From: an uncultured Acidimicrobiales bacterium | Lineage (GTDB): Bacteria; Actinomycetota; Acidimicrobiia; Acidimicrobiales; Bin134 | Direction: 5' to 3' | DNA: 64,000 bases | Assembly: GCA_951813325.1 (NCBI GenBank) | Contig: OX638350.1 | Location: 248,001 to 312,000 of the forward strand | In this document: positions 1 to 8,390 of the stretch, in pieces | How the letters are laid out: the number at the start of each line of letters is the position of its first letter | Position numbering within the stretch: the first letter of the stretch is position 1 | Notes under the pieces: model-generated | The model's input: only the letters and a program-made list of their open reading frames with translations | Database searches by the model: none | What the model was told of the DNA's origin: nothing | Made by a program: the position numbers and the translations under genes

Positions 1-387
1 CACCATTTGGTCGATGTATTTGCCGTGCACAGAGTAGGTGTCGCCGCCGGGAGTATCCGCGACGTACTTGGTGGCGACGAAGTAGCAGCCGGCGATGGCC
101 TTGTCGCCGTCCACCTGGGCCCAGTGGCTGCCGTTGAAGTGCTGGGCGCCGTCCAACGGTTCCAGCGAGGAGGCGCACTTTGCCGCGATGGCCTCCAGGC
201 CCTCAAACCGCTCACCCCGGAAGTCGGCCACGGCGTCGGGCAGGAAGATCTCCTTCAAGGCGCCCCAGCGGTGGTTGTCCAGCGACCAGGCGTAGCGGAT
301 TTGGATGTGGCGGATGGCGTCGCGGTCCAAAAGGTCTTGAATCCGGCCTGGATCAAGACCATGGGCGTCGTCTGACCTGGTGTCCAT
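1..387 (-). CDS. SnoaL-like (NTF2 superfamily) protein, C-terminus beyond window edge
   Basis: Translation gives 129 codons starting ATG at 387 (MDTRSDDAHGLDPGRIQDLL). The pattern I-x-x-L-x-x-R-D-A-I with Y-A-x-x-L-D-N-H-R-W and a D-A-x-A-D-F strand is typical of SnoaL-like small cone-shaped proteins. These act as polyketide cyclases, steroid isomerases, dehydratases or simply bind small hydrophobic molecules. The C-terminus lies left of position 1. No strong ribosome site is visible before the start. The fold call is good; the substrate cannot be read from the sequence. The plus-strand reading of the same bases lacks this pattern and was discarded. Confidence 0.75.
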   Translation of the reverse strand, partial: MDTRSDDAHGLDPGRIQDLLDRDAIRHIQIRYAWSLDNHRWGALKEIFLPDAVADFRGERFEGLEAIAAKCASSLEPLDGAQHFNGSHWAQVDGDKAIAGCYFVATKYVADTPGGDTYSVHGKYIDQMV

Positions 388-417
388 TGCCCGGTGAGCT
401 CAGAGCGAAGTAGAAGC

Positions 418-684
418 CTACTCAACCAACTTGGCCAGCATTTCGTCAGCCAAGGCGATTTCTTCAGCGGTGAGAGGACATGCGGAATCTTCCAGTATCT
501 GTTCCAGCGATTCCTTACCCGGCGTTTCTTGCCACAGCGCTTGGTTTCCCAGCTCCTTGTGAACAACCTTCCGCAGGTATTCCGAGACGCTTTTCGCCCG
601 TCCGGCTTCTACCAGCGCATTGAGCTGGGCAACCTGGACCTCCGGGAGGGTGATCGTGATCTCTCGGGTGTCCACTTGGCCCAC
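418..684 (-). CDS. Antitoxin-like protein, second copy beside the PIN toxin
   Basis: 88 aa from a GTG start. The N-terminus (REITITLPEVQVAQLNALVE, then SVSEYLRKVV) fits a ribbon-helix-helix DNA-binding domain followed by an acidic tail ending LTAEEIALADEMLAKLVE, the usual toxin-neutralising part. It aligns along its whole length with the protein encoded at 1078-1347 on the other side of the PIN gene, so the two are paralogs. The start lies within a few bases of the PIN stop codon, suggesting one transcript. A start six or more bases further in (GTG at 675) is also possible. Confidence 0.7.
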   Translation of the reverse strand: MGQVDTREITITLPEVQVAQLNALVEAGRAKSVSEYLRKVVHKELGNQALWQETPGKESLEQILEDSACPLTAEEIALADEMLAKLVE

Positions 685-685
685 T

Positions 686-1078
686 CTAGCGACCAGTTTT
701 GCTGACGGGGACAATCTCAATCGTGGGGTCCAGGAGTCGGATGTCGTCGGGGTCGGAAGTGATAACCGGCTGCCCCTGTCGGCGGGCACACAGAACCACG
801 TGAGCGTCTACGACATCGGCAGTGCCGGAGGTCGCCAACAGGTGCCCAACACTGTTGGCATCGTCTCGGTCTAGCGGGATGAAGTCTGTTTCAGGCAATT
901 TGGCAATTCGGGACAGTTCGGCCTGTCGTTTCGGTTGCCGTATGGCTTGGGCCCAAACTGCTGCCGGGATGGTGATTCTGTAGTCGGCCTTGACAGCTTT
1001 TCCTAGGAGCCTAGAGATTTTCAGGTTGCCGCGCTCAATGGCGATCAGCCCGCCGGTGTCCATTGTGTATCCGGACAT
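686..1078 (-). CDS. PIN-domain toxin (VapC-like)
   Basis: 130 aa. PIN-domain ribonuclease pattern: an early Asp in MDTGGLIAIERG, a middle helix IPAAVWAQAIR, Asp residues in TADVVDAHVV and a late Asp in ITSDPDDIRLL. VapC toxins cleave tRNA or rRNA and are held inactive by the cognate antitoxin. The second conserved acid is Gln here (VWAQ), as in the PIN protein at 41930, so this may be a subfamily trait. It overlaps the upstream antitoxin gene by one base and is followed at once by the second antitoxin-like gene. Confidence 0.8.
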   Translation of the reverse strand: MSGYTMDTGGLIAIERGNLKISRLLGKAVKADYRITIPAAVWAQAIRQPKRQAELSRIAKLPETDFIPLDRDDANSVGHLLATSGTADVVDAHVVLCARRQGQPVITSDPDDIRLLDPTIEIVPVSKTGR

Positions 1079-1347
1079 CAGGCGTTCGCTGGCTTGGGCT
1101 CACGCTGTTTGGCCAGCATGGATTGAACCCAGGCTTCGTCTTCTGGCGTTAAAGGCCCTCCTGATTCCTCCATGATCCGGTTTACCGTTTCTTGCCAGAG
1201 CATTTCGTTGATCAGGGCCTTGCGGACAACAAGCTGCATGAATTCGGAGACGCTCTCGATCCGTTCTGCTTCTACCAGGGCATTGAGCTGGGCAATCTGG
1301 ATCTTTGGGAGGGTTACGGTGACCTGCTGGGCGTCCACTACGCCCAC
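1078..1347 (-). CDS. Ribbon-helix-helix antitoxin of the PIN toxin
   Basis: 89 aa from GTG at 1347. Contains VTVTLPKIQIAQLNALVEAE then SVSEFMQLVV, a ribbon-helix-helix DNA-binding segment, and a C-terminal acidic helix. It is the first gene of a three-gene minus-strand unit (antitoxin, PIN toxin, second antitoxin). A TTG start at 1374 is possible, but the stretch from the GTG onward matches the paralog at 418-684, so the GTG was chosen. Such antitoxins normally repress their own promoter, which would lie between 1348 and 1451. Confidence 0.7.
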   Translation of the reverse strand: MGVVDAQQVTVTLPKIQIAQLNALVEAERIESVSEFMQLVVRKALINEMLWQETVNRIMEESGGPLTPEDEAWVQSMLAKQREPKPANA

Positions 1348-1484
1348 TCTAGCGATCCAAGCGGCTGCCAGCAACAGCTTTCAGCTATTTTCAATAAGTT
1401 TCAGTGAGAAAGGAATAGCCTGTCCGACCTGGCAAGATCACCCAGATTAGGATGCCGGACACAAGCGATTTACAGGGGGCATCG

Positions 1485-2321
1485 ATGGGCGGACGACTGG
1501 AGGGGCGGGTGGCGGCCATCACCGGGGCGTCCAGCGGGATCGGCCGGGCTGCGGCCCAGCGGTTCGCCGCTGAGGGTGCCAAGGTGGCCATCGGCGACAT
1601 TCAAGACGACGCCGGCAAGGCGCTGGCCGAATCGCTGGGGAGCGGCACCGTGTTCGTCCGCTGCGACGTGACCTCCGAGGACAATGTGGCCGCACTGGTG
1701 GATGCCGCGGTGGGCGAGTTTGGCCAACTCGATGTGATGTACAACAACGCGGGTATCGTCGGCGCGGTGGGGCCTGTTGACACCACCCCGGCCGATGAGT
1801 GGCACGCCACCATGGATGTGCTGCTCCACGGCGTGTTCTACGGGGTCAAACACGCCGCTCGGGTCATGAAGCCCCGGGGCACCGGCTCGATCATCTCCAT
1901 GGCCAGCACCGCGGGGGTGATGGGCGGCCTCGGACCCCACGCCTACGCGGCCGCCAAGCATGCGGTGGTCGGGTTGACCAAGAACGCGGCCGCCGAGCTG
2001 TGCCGCTTCGGCATCCGGGTGAACTGCATCGCCCCCGCGTCGATGGCCACCCCGATGGTGGCCTACGCCCACACCGGCGACCACAACGACATGGACGGCG
2101 CCCTGGCCGAGCTGACCGCAACCTCCCCGCTGATCGGCCGTCCCGGCCTGGCCTCCGACGTGGCCAACGCCGCCCTGTGGCTGGCCTCTGACGAGTCGGG
2201 CTACACCAGCGGCCACTGCCTGGCCACCGACGCCGGTTTCACCACCGGTTCACGCCCCGATGCCCCCGGCTTCGCCGACTACGCCCCCATGATCCGAGAG
2301 GCCGGCCGCACCGGGCTCTGA
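1485..2321 (+). CDS. SDR family oxidoreductase
   Basis: 278 aa short-chain dehydrogenase/reductase. The NAD(P)-binding motif TGASSGIG lies near the N-terminus, followed by NNAG, a catalytic Ser in ISMASTAG and the YxxxK pair in YAAAKHAVVG. An acidic residue after strand 2 (IGDIQDD) favours NAD over NADP. The start at 1485 is preceded by an AGGGGG-type ribosome site. An in-frame ATG at 1452 would add 11 residues with a poorer site. It is divergent from the toxin-antitoxin unit and reads toward the two-repeat protein and amidohydrolase. The substrate is unknown. Confidence 0.9.
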   Translation: MGGRLEGRVAAITGASSGIGRAAAQRFAAEGAKVAIGDIQDDAGKALAESLGSGTVFVRCDVTSEDNVAALVDAAVGEFGQLDVMYNNAGIVGAVGPVDTTPADEWHATMDVLLHGVFYGVKHAARVMKPRGTGSIISMASTAGVMGGLGPHAYAAAKHAVVGLTKNAAAELCRFGIRVNCIAPASMATPMVAYAHTGDHNDMDGALAELTATSPLIGRPGLASDVANAALWLASDESGYTSGHCLATDAGFTTGSRPDAPGFADYAPMIREAGRTGL

Positions 2322-2359
2322 GCAAAATCGAGAGAGCGAGCAGGGAATATCGTCGAGTC

Positions 2360-3223
2360 ATGCCTGAAGAAGCGCCATTGCTGGCCAACGAGGAGGACCA
2401 CCCCCAAGAGGTGGTGTATGCCGACGGAGACCGCCGGATCGTGGCCATGGACTCGGCCCGGTATGTGGACGCCCGCAATCGGGATACCGATGTGGTGGTG
2501 CCGTCGTCGTATCTGGGGGTGCTGCCCGCCCGGCTGATGGCCCCCCATCGGCCGAAGGGCGTCATCGGCCACGACGGTTGCATCGGCAAAGACGGCGCCG
2601 GCATCTCCGGGCTTTGGTTCTTGGAGGCGCTGGGCATCCCCGCGGCAACCGCCGACGGGATGAGCGCCGAGTTGGGCAATGGCCTCGATCTCTACGAGAC
2701 CGGGGTCATCTCCCGGCTCAACATCTATGCCGAGCGATGCGGGATTGTCGAGGGAATGGCGGTGTCGCAGGCGGCCAAGCTGCTGCTCAACAACGATCCC
2801 GGCGAGGTGGACGAGGGCACCAAGATCCGCCGGGAGGTCAAGGCCACCTCGGCCAGCGGGCGCCAGCTCGTGGTCACCGACTCCATCGTGTTCGCCCTGC
2901 CCGAGGACTCCCGCAACGTGCTGGTCACCGCCGGCCACACCGGGCGCAGCGGGGCGGATTTCCTGCTGGAGGTGAGCCCCCACGGTTTCATCTGCTCCGA
3001 CGGGGGCCGCAGCAAGAACGACGCGGGGATCGCCGGTCTGGCCATCACCGAGGCCCACGGACTGGCCGGAGCGTGCTGCGATGCGTGGAGTGCTCCAGTG
3101 GGAGATGCCTTCAAGGCGTACGATGAGGGGATCATCAGCGCGTGCAACCAGCCGGCCCGCGACCGAGGCGTTGAGGTGGGCATGTCCGTCAAAGACGCCG
3201 CCGCGGCTCTGCTGGAAGATTGA
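2360..3223 (+). CDS. Unknown protein with two tandem homologous domains
   Basis: 287 aa, family not recognised. About residues 65-145 and 205-285 are diverged copies of one domain: each has an F/I-x-x-x-D-G-x-x-x-K-x-x-AGI-x-GL core, then a Glu-Ala-x-Gly-x-x-A segment, a Y-(E/D)-x-G-(V/I)-IS motif, and a C-terminal GMxVxxAAxxLL helix. No signal peptide or membrane span. It lies 15 bases before the amidohydrolase, so the two are probably co-translated, and it may act on the same substrate or assist that enzyme. The Cys/Asp/Lys residues conserved between the copies are candidates for a binding or active site; that is inference. Confidence 0.85.
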   Translation: MPEEAPLLANEEDHPQEVVYADGDRRIVAMDSARYVDARNRDTDVVVPSSYLGVLPARLMAPHRPKGVIGHDGCIGKDGAGISGLWFLEALGIPAATADGMSAELGNGLDLYETGVISRLNIYAERCGIVEGMAVSQAAKLLLNNDPGEVDEGTKIRREVKATSASGRQLVVTDSIVFALPEDSRNVLVTAGHTGRSGADFLLEVSPHGFICSDGGRSKNDAGIAGLAITEAHGLAGACCDAWSAPVGDAFKAYDEGIISACNQPARDRGVEVGMSVKDAAAALLED

Positions 3224-3238
3224 GAAGGACTGAGCCAG

Positions 3239-4570
3239 ATGTCTGAGCCGACGCCCATTGTCATCACCGGAGGAACGGTGATCGACGGCACCGGCGCCCC
3301 GCCCCAGCCCGACACCGCGGTGCTGCTGGAGGGCGATCGAATTGTCGCCGTCGGTCCCGAGGCGGAATCGGCCGCCGCCGATCGGACGGGCGTCAACATG
3401 ATCGACGCCGCCGGTCACACGGTTATGCCCGGCCTCATAGACGCCCACGTCCACTGCACCTTCGACGACGTGCAGTCCAACGACGAGCTGTTCTTCCACC
3501 GCGACCACGCCCTCGCCGCACTCATCGCTGCCCAAAACCTCCAGAAGCTGCTCATGGCCGGGGTCACCGGGTTCTGCGATCCCGACACTCTGTTCTCCAT
3601 GGGCCCGTCGCTGCGCGACGCCGTTGACGCCGGGGCAGTGGAGGGTCCTCGCATGGCCACCGGGGTGCAGGCGCTGGTCACCGCGGTGGGGGGCACTGCC
3701 GGGCGGCTCATTCCCGACACCGGAGTGGTGGGCTACGCGCAGGTGGTGACCACCGTCGACGAGATGATTCAGATGACCCGCCGCCACATCAAGCACGGCG
3801 CCGACTGGATCAAGATCCACGCCACCGGGTCGATCCCCCGCCACCAGGGCGAGCTGTTGGCCTGGAAGCCCGAGGAGCTGAAGGCGGTGTGCGACACCGC
3901 CCACGAGCTGGAGACCCCGGTCATGGCCCACGCCCGCTCGGCGGGCAGCACCCAGGCTTGCGCCGAAGCCGGAGTTGACCTCATCTTGCACGCCTCGTTC
4001 ATGGACGACGCCGCCCTCGAGGCGGTGATCGACGCCGGGGCCGCCCTCATGCCCACCTTCACTTTCTTGGCCAACCTGGCTGACTACGGCCACCTGGTGG
4101 GCGCCGGGGCGGGCATGCAGGACGTGTTCCGGGGCGAGATCGAGGCCACCGCCAAGATGATGGCCAAAGCCCACGATGCCGGGGTGCCGCTGCTGTGCGG
4201 CTCGGAGTCGGGGTTCGCCCTCACCCCATACGGCCATTGGCACGCCCGGGAGATGGAGGTGCTGGTGGAGTCGGTGGGGCTGAGTCCGCTTCAGGCCATC
4301 GCCTGTGCCACCGCCAACGGGGCCATCGCAATGCGCATGGATGGCGAGGTGGGCACGCTGGCCCCCGGCATGGCTGCCGACGTGCTAGTGGTAAGCGGCG
4401 ACCCGGCCGCCGACGTCACCGTCTTGGCCGACCGAACCAATCTCCGCTGGGTGATCAGCCGCGGCCAGCCGGTCGACTTGGATCGCCCCTGGCCTACCCG
4501 GGCCCCCATCTCTGGCGAGAAAGTGGCCAACTGGGCCGCTCAGATCCTCACCAGCGACCTGGTCAACTAA
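3239..4570 (+). CDS. Amidohydrolase-family metal-dependent hydrolase
   Basis: 443 aa. The N-terminal beta-sandwich segment GGTVIDGTGAPP and the metal motif PGLIDAHVH identify the imidazolonepropionase/prolidase-like branch of the amidohydrolase superfamily. Further metal-ligand regions are PVMAHARSAG and DLILHASF. The C-terminal strand GTLAPGMAADVLVVSGDP is typical. Where relatives usually have Gly-Thr-Asp-x-Gly near the end of the barrel, this protein reads CGSESG, so the usual catalytic Asp appears to be Glu, which may alter activity. It follows the two-repeat protein closely and overlaps the convergent P450 gene by four bases. Confidence 0.88.
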   Translation: MSEPTPIVITGGTVIDGTGAPPQPDTAVLLEGDRIVAVGPEAESAAADRTGVNMIDAAGHTVMPGLIDAHVHCTFDDVQSNDELFFHRDHALAALIAAQNLQKLLMAGVTGFCDPDTLFSMGPSLRDAVDAGAVEGPRMATGVQALVTAVGGTAGRLIPDTGVVGYAQVVTTVDEMIQMTRRHIKHGADWIKIHATGSIPRHQGELLAWKPEELKAVCDTAHELETPVMAHARSAGSTQACAEAGVDLILHASFMDDAALEAVIDAGAALMPTFTFLANLADYGHLVGAGAGMQDVFRGEIEATAKMMAKAHDAGVPLLCGSESGFALTPYGHWHAREMEVLVESVGLSPLQAIACATANGAIAMRMDGEVGTLAPGMAADVLVVSGDPAADVTVLADRTNLRWVISRGQPVDLDRPWPTRAPISGEKVANWAAQILTSDLVN

Positions 4571-5769
4571 GCCGCGAACACCACCGGGTAACGGCCGAAG
4601 TAGGGGCGGGTGGTGGAGGCGTCCATCTCAGGGGGATCGTCGGGGTCGGGACGGCAGCCGTGGTCGAACAGGGTCTGCACCGCCGCCGGAACCAGCCCGA
4701 ACAAATGGGCGTCCACATCATCTCCGTCCACAAACGAGACCCCAGAGGCCAGGTCTTGGCCGATGCAAGCGTGCATCCCCTGTCCGAAGCTCAGCCCCCA
4801 CGGGGCAATGCCCTCGGGCAGGGTGCGGTCGGGGTTGAAATCGGCCGCGTCGTCGCCGAACACCGACTGGTCCCGGTTGACCGACAGCAGATCCAGCGTG
4901 ACCCGGTCGCCTCTGGCGATGTGTACGCCGCTGGACAAGTCGATGTCGTCTAGCGCCCAGCGCATCCCTGTGGGGCTGGAGGGCTGGAGCCGGATGGTCT
5001 CGTGGGTGCACTTCTGCACAAAGAGCCGGTCTTCGCGAACCCTGTGCTCGTCTTCGGGGTGGTCGGCCAGCCAGCCGAAGATGTTGTGTACCACCCGATT
5101 GAATGCAGTGGCCGAGGTGTGGGCCCCAGCCAGCATGTAGAAGGCGATCTCCCGCCGGATGGTCTTGTGGCTCAGCTCCAGGCGGTCTTGGTTGTGCATC
5201 AGCACCATCAACACGTCCTTGGGGAGGTCGTCGGGTTCGATCTCCCCGGCCTCAAGCTGATCCAGCACCGTCTGGCGTCGGTCCATGCCCGGAGTGAGGA
5301 ACTCAGCGTCGAACGCATCCAAAGCAGCCTCGATCTCGACCACCTTGGCCTCTTTGTCTCCGGTGTAGTGCGCCAGGGTGGCTCCCTCGATAAAGGTGGT
5401 CAGGTAGTCGTAGAGACGGAAGGTCTCCTCCGGCGTGCCCTGGAGCCGATCCACCCCGGCGGTGAATGCGGCCAGGTTCATCATGAGCTGATGGCCGAGC
5501 TTGACCAACTCGGCTTTGCCGTCGGCCAAATGGGGAGCGAGCGTCGACTCGATGATGGGCGGGAACAGATCCTGCTCGTACAGCGTGAAGGTGTCCCGCC
5601 GGAACAGGCGGTTCTCGAGCCGGCGGCGGTCCCGGTGCTCATCGCCGTGGAGGTTCACCACCACATCGCTCATAATCACCTCGCCGGCATCGTACAGAGC
5701 TTGGCGAAGGTTCTTGTTCCGGTAGCACTCCCGGGCTTCGGCAAATGTAGTCACGGTTATCTCGGCCAT
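4567..5769 (-). CDS. Cytochrome P450
   Basis: 400 aa. The heme-thiolate loop FGQGMHACIG carries the proximal Cys. The ExxR motif is HETIRLQP, and the I-helix is AFYMLAGAHTSATAF. In the I-helix the acidic residue that normally precedes the catalytic Thr is His (AGAHTS). The protein is a clear paralog of the P450 at 17151, sharing N-terminal QALYDA-VIM and HRxRRRLENRLFRR. It is soluble with no membrane anchor, as for bacterial P450s. ATG at 5769 was chosen over TTG at 5778. It is divergent from the binding-protein gene at 5845, with a palindrome between them. The substrate is unknown; neighbouring genes suggest a lipid or terpenoid. Confidence 0.92.
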   Translation of the reverse strand: MAEITVTTFAEARECYRNKNLRQALYDAGEVIMSDVVVNLHGDEHRDRRRLENRLFRRDTFTLYEQDLFPPIIESTLAPHLADGKAELVKLGHQLMMNLAAFTAGVDRLQGTPEETFRLYDYLTTFIEGATLAHYTGDKEAKVVEIEAALDAFDAEFLTPGMDRRQTVLDQLEAGEIEPDDLPKDVLMVLMHNQDRLELSHKTIRREIAFYMLAGAHTSATAFNRVVHNIFGWLADHPEDEHRVREDRLFVQKCTHETIRLQPSSPTGMRWALDDIDLSSGVHIARGDRVTLDLLSVNRDQSVFGDDAADFNPDRTLPEGIAPWGLSFGQGMHACIGQDLASGVSFVDGDDVDAHLFGLVPAAVQTLFDHGCRPDPDDPPEMDASTTRPYFGRYPVVFAA

Positions 5770-5784
5770 CTCCAACACTTTGCC

Positions 5785-5800
5785 ACAGAGAATTCTCTGT
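5785..5800. promoter_or_regulatory. 16-bp perfect palindrome, candidate operator
   Basis: ACAGAGAATTCTCTGT is its own reverse complement. It lies in the 75-bp gap between the divergent P450 and binding-protein genes, where a dimeric regulator could control both promoters. No regulator gene is adjacent, so the binding protein is unknown. Confidence 0.45.
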
Positions 5801-5844
5801 TAGGGTCTCGAACTTGTGTACGTCCATTTATTGGAGGGGAGTCC

Positions 5845-7224
5845 ATGTCTAAGCTTTTGAAAGTTCTTGTGCTGCTATTCGCGGTTGCCCTAGTAGCCGC
5901 CGCGTGCGGAAACGACGATGACGACGACGGAGGAAGCGCCGCACCTGCCCCTGAGGCCACCGAGGCGCCTGCGCCTGAGGAGGACATGGCCGAAGAGGAT
6001 ATGGCCGAGGAAGACATGGCCGAAGAGGATATGGCCGAGGAGGACATGGCCGAAGAAGAGATGGCCGATGGCTGTGCTGCCCACACCGACGACGATGTCC
6101 GAGGTGTGGACAAAGAAAACGGCGTGATCACAATCGGCAGCTCTCAGCCGTTCACCGGACGGGCTGCGGTCGCTGGTGAGGGTCTGATTGCGGGCATCAT
6201 CATCGCGGTCGAAGAGGTCAACGCCAATGGCGGCATCGACGGCTGCACCTTCGAGCTGGTTTGGGAAGACGACCGCTTCGAGATCGAGCAGATGGTTACC
6301 AACGTCCGCAAGATGATCGAGCAGGACAACGTGTGGGGCTTTGTGGGCACTGCGGGCTCGCAGGCCATCCCGTCCACCTACCCCGACATCGAGGCCGCCG
6401 GCACCCCGCTGTGGGGCCCGGTATCGCCCGCCGACCAGGACATCCAACAGGTGTATCTCACCAACCCGACCCGCACCGAGCAGGGTCGCATCTGCATCGA
6501 CCACTTTGCCGAGCAGGGCGCTACCAAGGTGGCGGCCATAGGCCAGGACAACGAGCTTGGCGAGGAGGCGTTCAACGCCATCGACTTGCAGGCTCCGGTC
6601 CACGGTATGGAGATCGTGGCCAAGGAAGAGGTTGAGGTGCTCTCCGACGCGGTGGCCCCTGCGGTTCTCTCCGTGATCGACTCCGGTGCTGATGCGGTGC
6701 TCACCGCGCTTGACGGCACCCAGAACGGCTTGGTGCTCGACCAGTTCCACGAGGCTGGATTCAATCCTTTGGTTTGCTCCGATCAGGGATCGGCTGGAGC
6801 CGGTGGCCAGACCACTGTTGGCTTGGCCAATCCCGAAGCGGCCGACGGCTACCTGGGCGCTCTTCAGGGTGCCCTGCCCGATTCCGACATGGAGTTCGTG
6901 CAGCACTGGGCTGGTCTGTGGGAGGCCTACGAGGGCCCCGGTTCCGAGAGCCTGGCCCCCAACTTCAGCTTGCAGACCTACTCCATCACTCGGGCGTTCT
7001 TCGAACTGTGGGACCGGCTGGATGGCGACTACTCCTACGAGAACTTCCACGCCACAGCCGAAGGTATGGCGGACGATCCCATCTTGATTCCGGCGATGCC
7101 GGTGTTGGCCTGCGGGCCGCTTCCTGGTGGCCACAGCTGCGCTTCTGGTGCCGGTATCTCCGAGTACGACGCCGACACTGAGACGTGGACTCAGGTTCGG
7201 GAATTCCTCCCGCCGGCGAGCTAA
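5845..7224 (+). CDS. livK: Branched-chain amino acid-type ABC transporter substrate-binding lipoprotein
   Basis: 459 aa. A lipoprotein signal (hydrophobic residues 5-20, lipobox VAAAC with Cys21) is followed by an acidic linker holding six EEDMA/EEEMA units (residues 45-74), then a periplasmic-binding domain of the Leu/Ile/Val type: GVITIGSSQPFTGRAAVAGEG, ITAVEEVNANGGI-like segment and FVGTAGSQA. It should sit on the outer face of the membrane and hand substrate to the permeases encoded downstream. GGAGGGG lies just before the ATG. A strong hairpin after the gene probably sets a higher level of this protein than of the permeases. The ligand may be an amino acid, amide or aromatic acid; the family is broad. 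Confidence 0.93.
   Translation: MSKLLKVLVLLFAVALVAAACGNDDDDDGGSAAPAPEATEAPAPEEDMAEEDMAEEDMAEEDMAEEDMAEEEMADGCAAHTDDDVRGVDKENGVITIGSSQPFTGRAAVAGEGLIAGIIIAVEEVNANGGIDGCTFELVWEDDRFEIEQMVTNVRKMIEQDNVWGFVGTAGSQAIPSTYPDIEAAGTPLWGPVSPADQDIQQVYLTNPTRTEQGRICIDHFAEQGATKVAAIGQDNELGEEAFNAIDLQAPVHGMEIVAKEEVEVLSDAVAPAVLSVIDSGADAVLTALDGTQNGLVLDQFHEAGFNPLVCSDQGSAGAGGQTTVGLANPEAADGYLGALQGALPDSDMEFVQHWAGLWEAYEGPGSESLAPNFSLQTYSITRAFFELWDRLDGDYSYENFHATAEGMADDPILIPAMPVLACGPLPGGHSCASGAGISEYDADTETWTQVREFLPPAS
5977..6066 (+). repeat. Six 15-bp in-frame repeats (EEDMA linker)
   Basis: Six consecutive 15-base units encode EEDMA five times and EEEMA once in the linker of the binding lipoprotein. The units alternate between GAGGACATGGCC and GAAGAGGATATGGCC-type codons, suggesting slippage-driven growth. 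Repeat number may vary between strains. Confidence 0.85.
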
Positions 7225-7233
7225 TTCGTTAGC

Positions 7234-7267
7234 TGGTCCGGGACTGGTAGACGCCAGTCCCGGACCA
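7234..7267 (+). terminator. Intergenic hairpin after the binding-protein gene
   Basis: Perfect 14-bp stem (TGGTCCGGGACTGG pairing with CCAGTCCCGGACCA) and a 6-base loop, ten bases after the livK-like stop and before the permease gene. No U-run follows, so it may act as an mRNA 3'-end stabiliser or partial terminator rather than a full stop. A longer hairpin occupies the same place in the second Liv-type operon. Confidence 0.7.
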
Positions 7268-7289
7268 ACCATTTCTAGGAGCACAGCAG

Positions 7290-8387
7290 GTGGATCAACT
7301 CCTCCAGCAGATTGTGGCCGGTCTTGAAACCGGCTCAAGTTACGCTCTCATCGGCTTGGCCGTCGTGGTCATCATGAAGTCCACCGATGTGCCCAACTTC
7401 GCCATGGCCGAGATGGGCCTGGTGGCTGCCTTCATGGCGTGGTTCTTGTCAGCCGACCCCGACAAGGGCGGGGTTGGATGGCCGTTCTGGCTAGCCATAG
7501 TGTTGGCTCTGGCTTTCGCCGCCGTGTTCGGGGCAATTACTCAGTTCTTTTTGGTACGCCCCCTCACCGGTCTGTCCAATCAACCTTTGGCCATATTCGC
7601 GGCGTTGGGCTTGGGCTGGCTGAGCGTTGATTTCCTACGAGACGAAGGTCTGCCCACGTTCTTCGACTGGTTCCCGGTCACCGATGAGGGGCTTCCTCTC
7701 GGGGTAGCAATCATCTTGGCCATCGCAACTGTGGGGCTCACCTATCTGATAATCCGCCATTGGGTAAAGCCTCTTACCAAAGTGGACCACTTCCCGCTGC
7801 TGCTGCTGACCATTGGGTTGAACTTTGCCCTCGGCTCTGTCATCGAGAACCTTTGGGGGTCTACTCCCAAGCGCTTCGATGCTCCCTGGTCGGGGGAGAC
7901 TTTCGATCTTGGCGATACTCGGATTGGCTGGGATCAAGTGGTGACGATTGCCGTCGGCATCGCCATTGCCATTGGTATGGCCTTGTTCTTCTGGTCCAAG
8001 TGGGGAGTGCGGATGCGGGCCATCGCCGAGGACGGCGCAACCGCTCGTCTTTTGGGCATTAACGCTGGGATGGTGTCACTAATTGCCTGGGCCATCGGCA
8101 CATTCGTTGCCGGAGCAGCAATGATCTTGAACACCAGCTCGACAGTGCTGGAGCTGGGTAGCGCCGAAGGGTTGATCCTCAAGGGCTTCATAGCCGCGGT
8201 GCTAGGTGGATTTACATCTCTCGGGGGCACATTCGCAGGTGGCTTGCTCATTGGGGTCGGCGAGGCTCTCGCCGGCGGCCAGATCAGCACAAGCTTGCAG
8301 CCCACCATTGCTCTCTTAGTGGTGGTCGTGGTTCTGCTGGTTGCCCCCGGCGGCTTCAGCAGAACGGCTCGGACGCGGGAGGTGTAG
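7290..8387 (+). CDS. livH: Branched-chain amino acid-type ABC transporter permease (LivH-like)
   Basis: 365 aa integral membrane protein starting GTG at 7290, with about eight to nine hydrophobic segments. The N-terminal GLETGSSYALIGLAVVVIMKSTDVPNFA and the C-terminal cytoplasmic-loop motif AIAEDGATARLLGINAGMVS followed by LGGFTSLGGTFAGGLLIGVGEA are characteristic LivH features. It forms the transmembrane pore with the LivM-like protein encoded three bases downstream. Confidence 0.93.
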   Translation: MDQLLQQIVAGLETGSSYALIGLAVVVIMKSTDVPNFAMAEMGLVAAFMAWFLSADPDKGGVGWPFWLAIVLALAFAAVFGAITQFFLVRPLTGLSNQPLAIFAALGLGWLSVDFLRDEGLPTFFDWFPVTDEGLPLGVAIILAIATVGLTYLIIRHWVKPLTKVDHFPLLLLTIGLNFALGSVIENLWGSTPKRFDAPWSGETFDLGDTRIGWDQVVTIAVGIAIAIGMALFFWSKWGVRMRAIAEDGATARLLGINAGMVSLIAWAIGTFVAGAAMILNTSSTVLELGSAEGLILKGFIAAVLGGFTSLGGTFAGGLLIGVGEALAGGQISTSLQPTIALLVVVVVLLVAPGGFSRTARTREV

Positions 8388-8390
8388 CAA

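Noticed and set aside
1470..2216. 248-codon minus-strand frame over the SDR gene
   Set aside because: Low-complexity Gly/His/Val-rich antisense of a clear SDR with all catalytic motifs.
2279..4243. 654-codon minus-strand frame
   Set aside because: It is the shadow of the two-repeat protein and amidohydrolase genes; His/Gly/Val-rich content without domain motifs.
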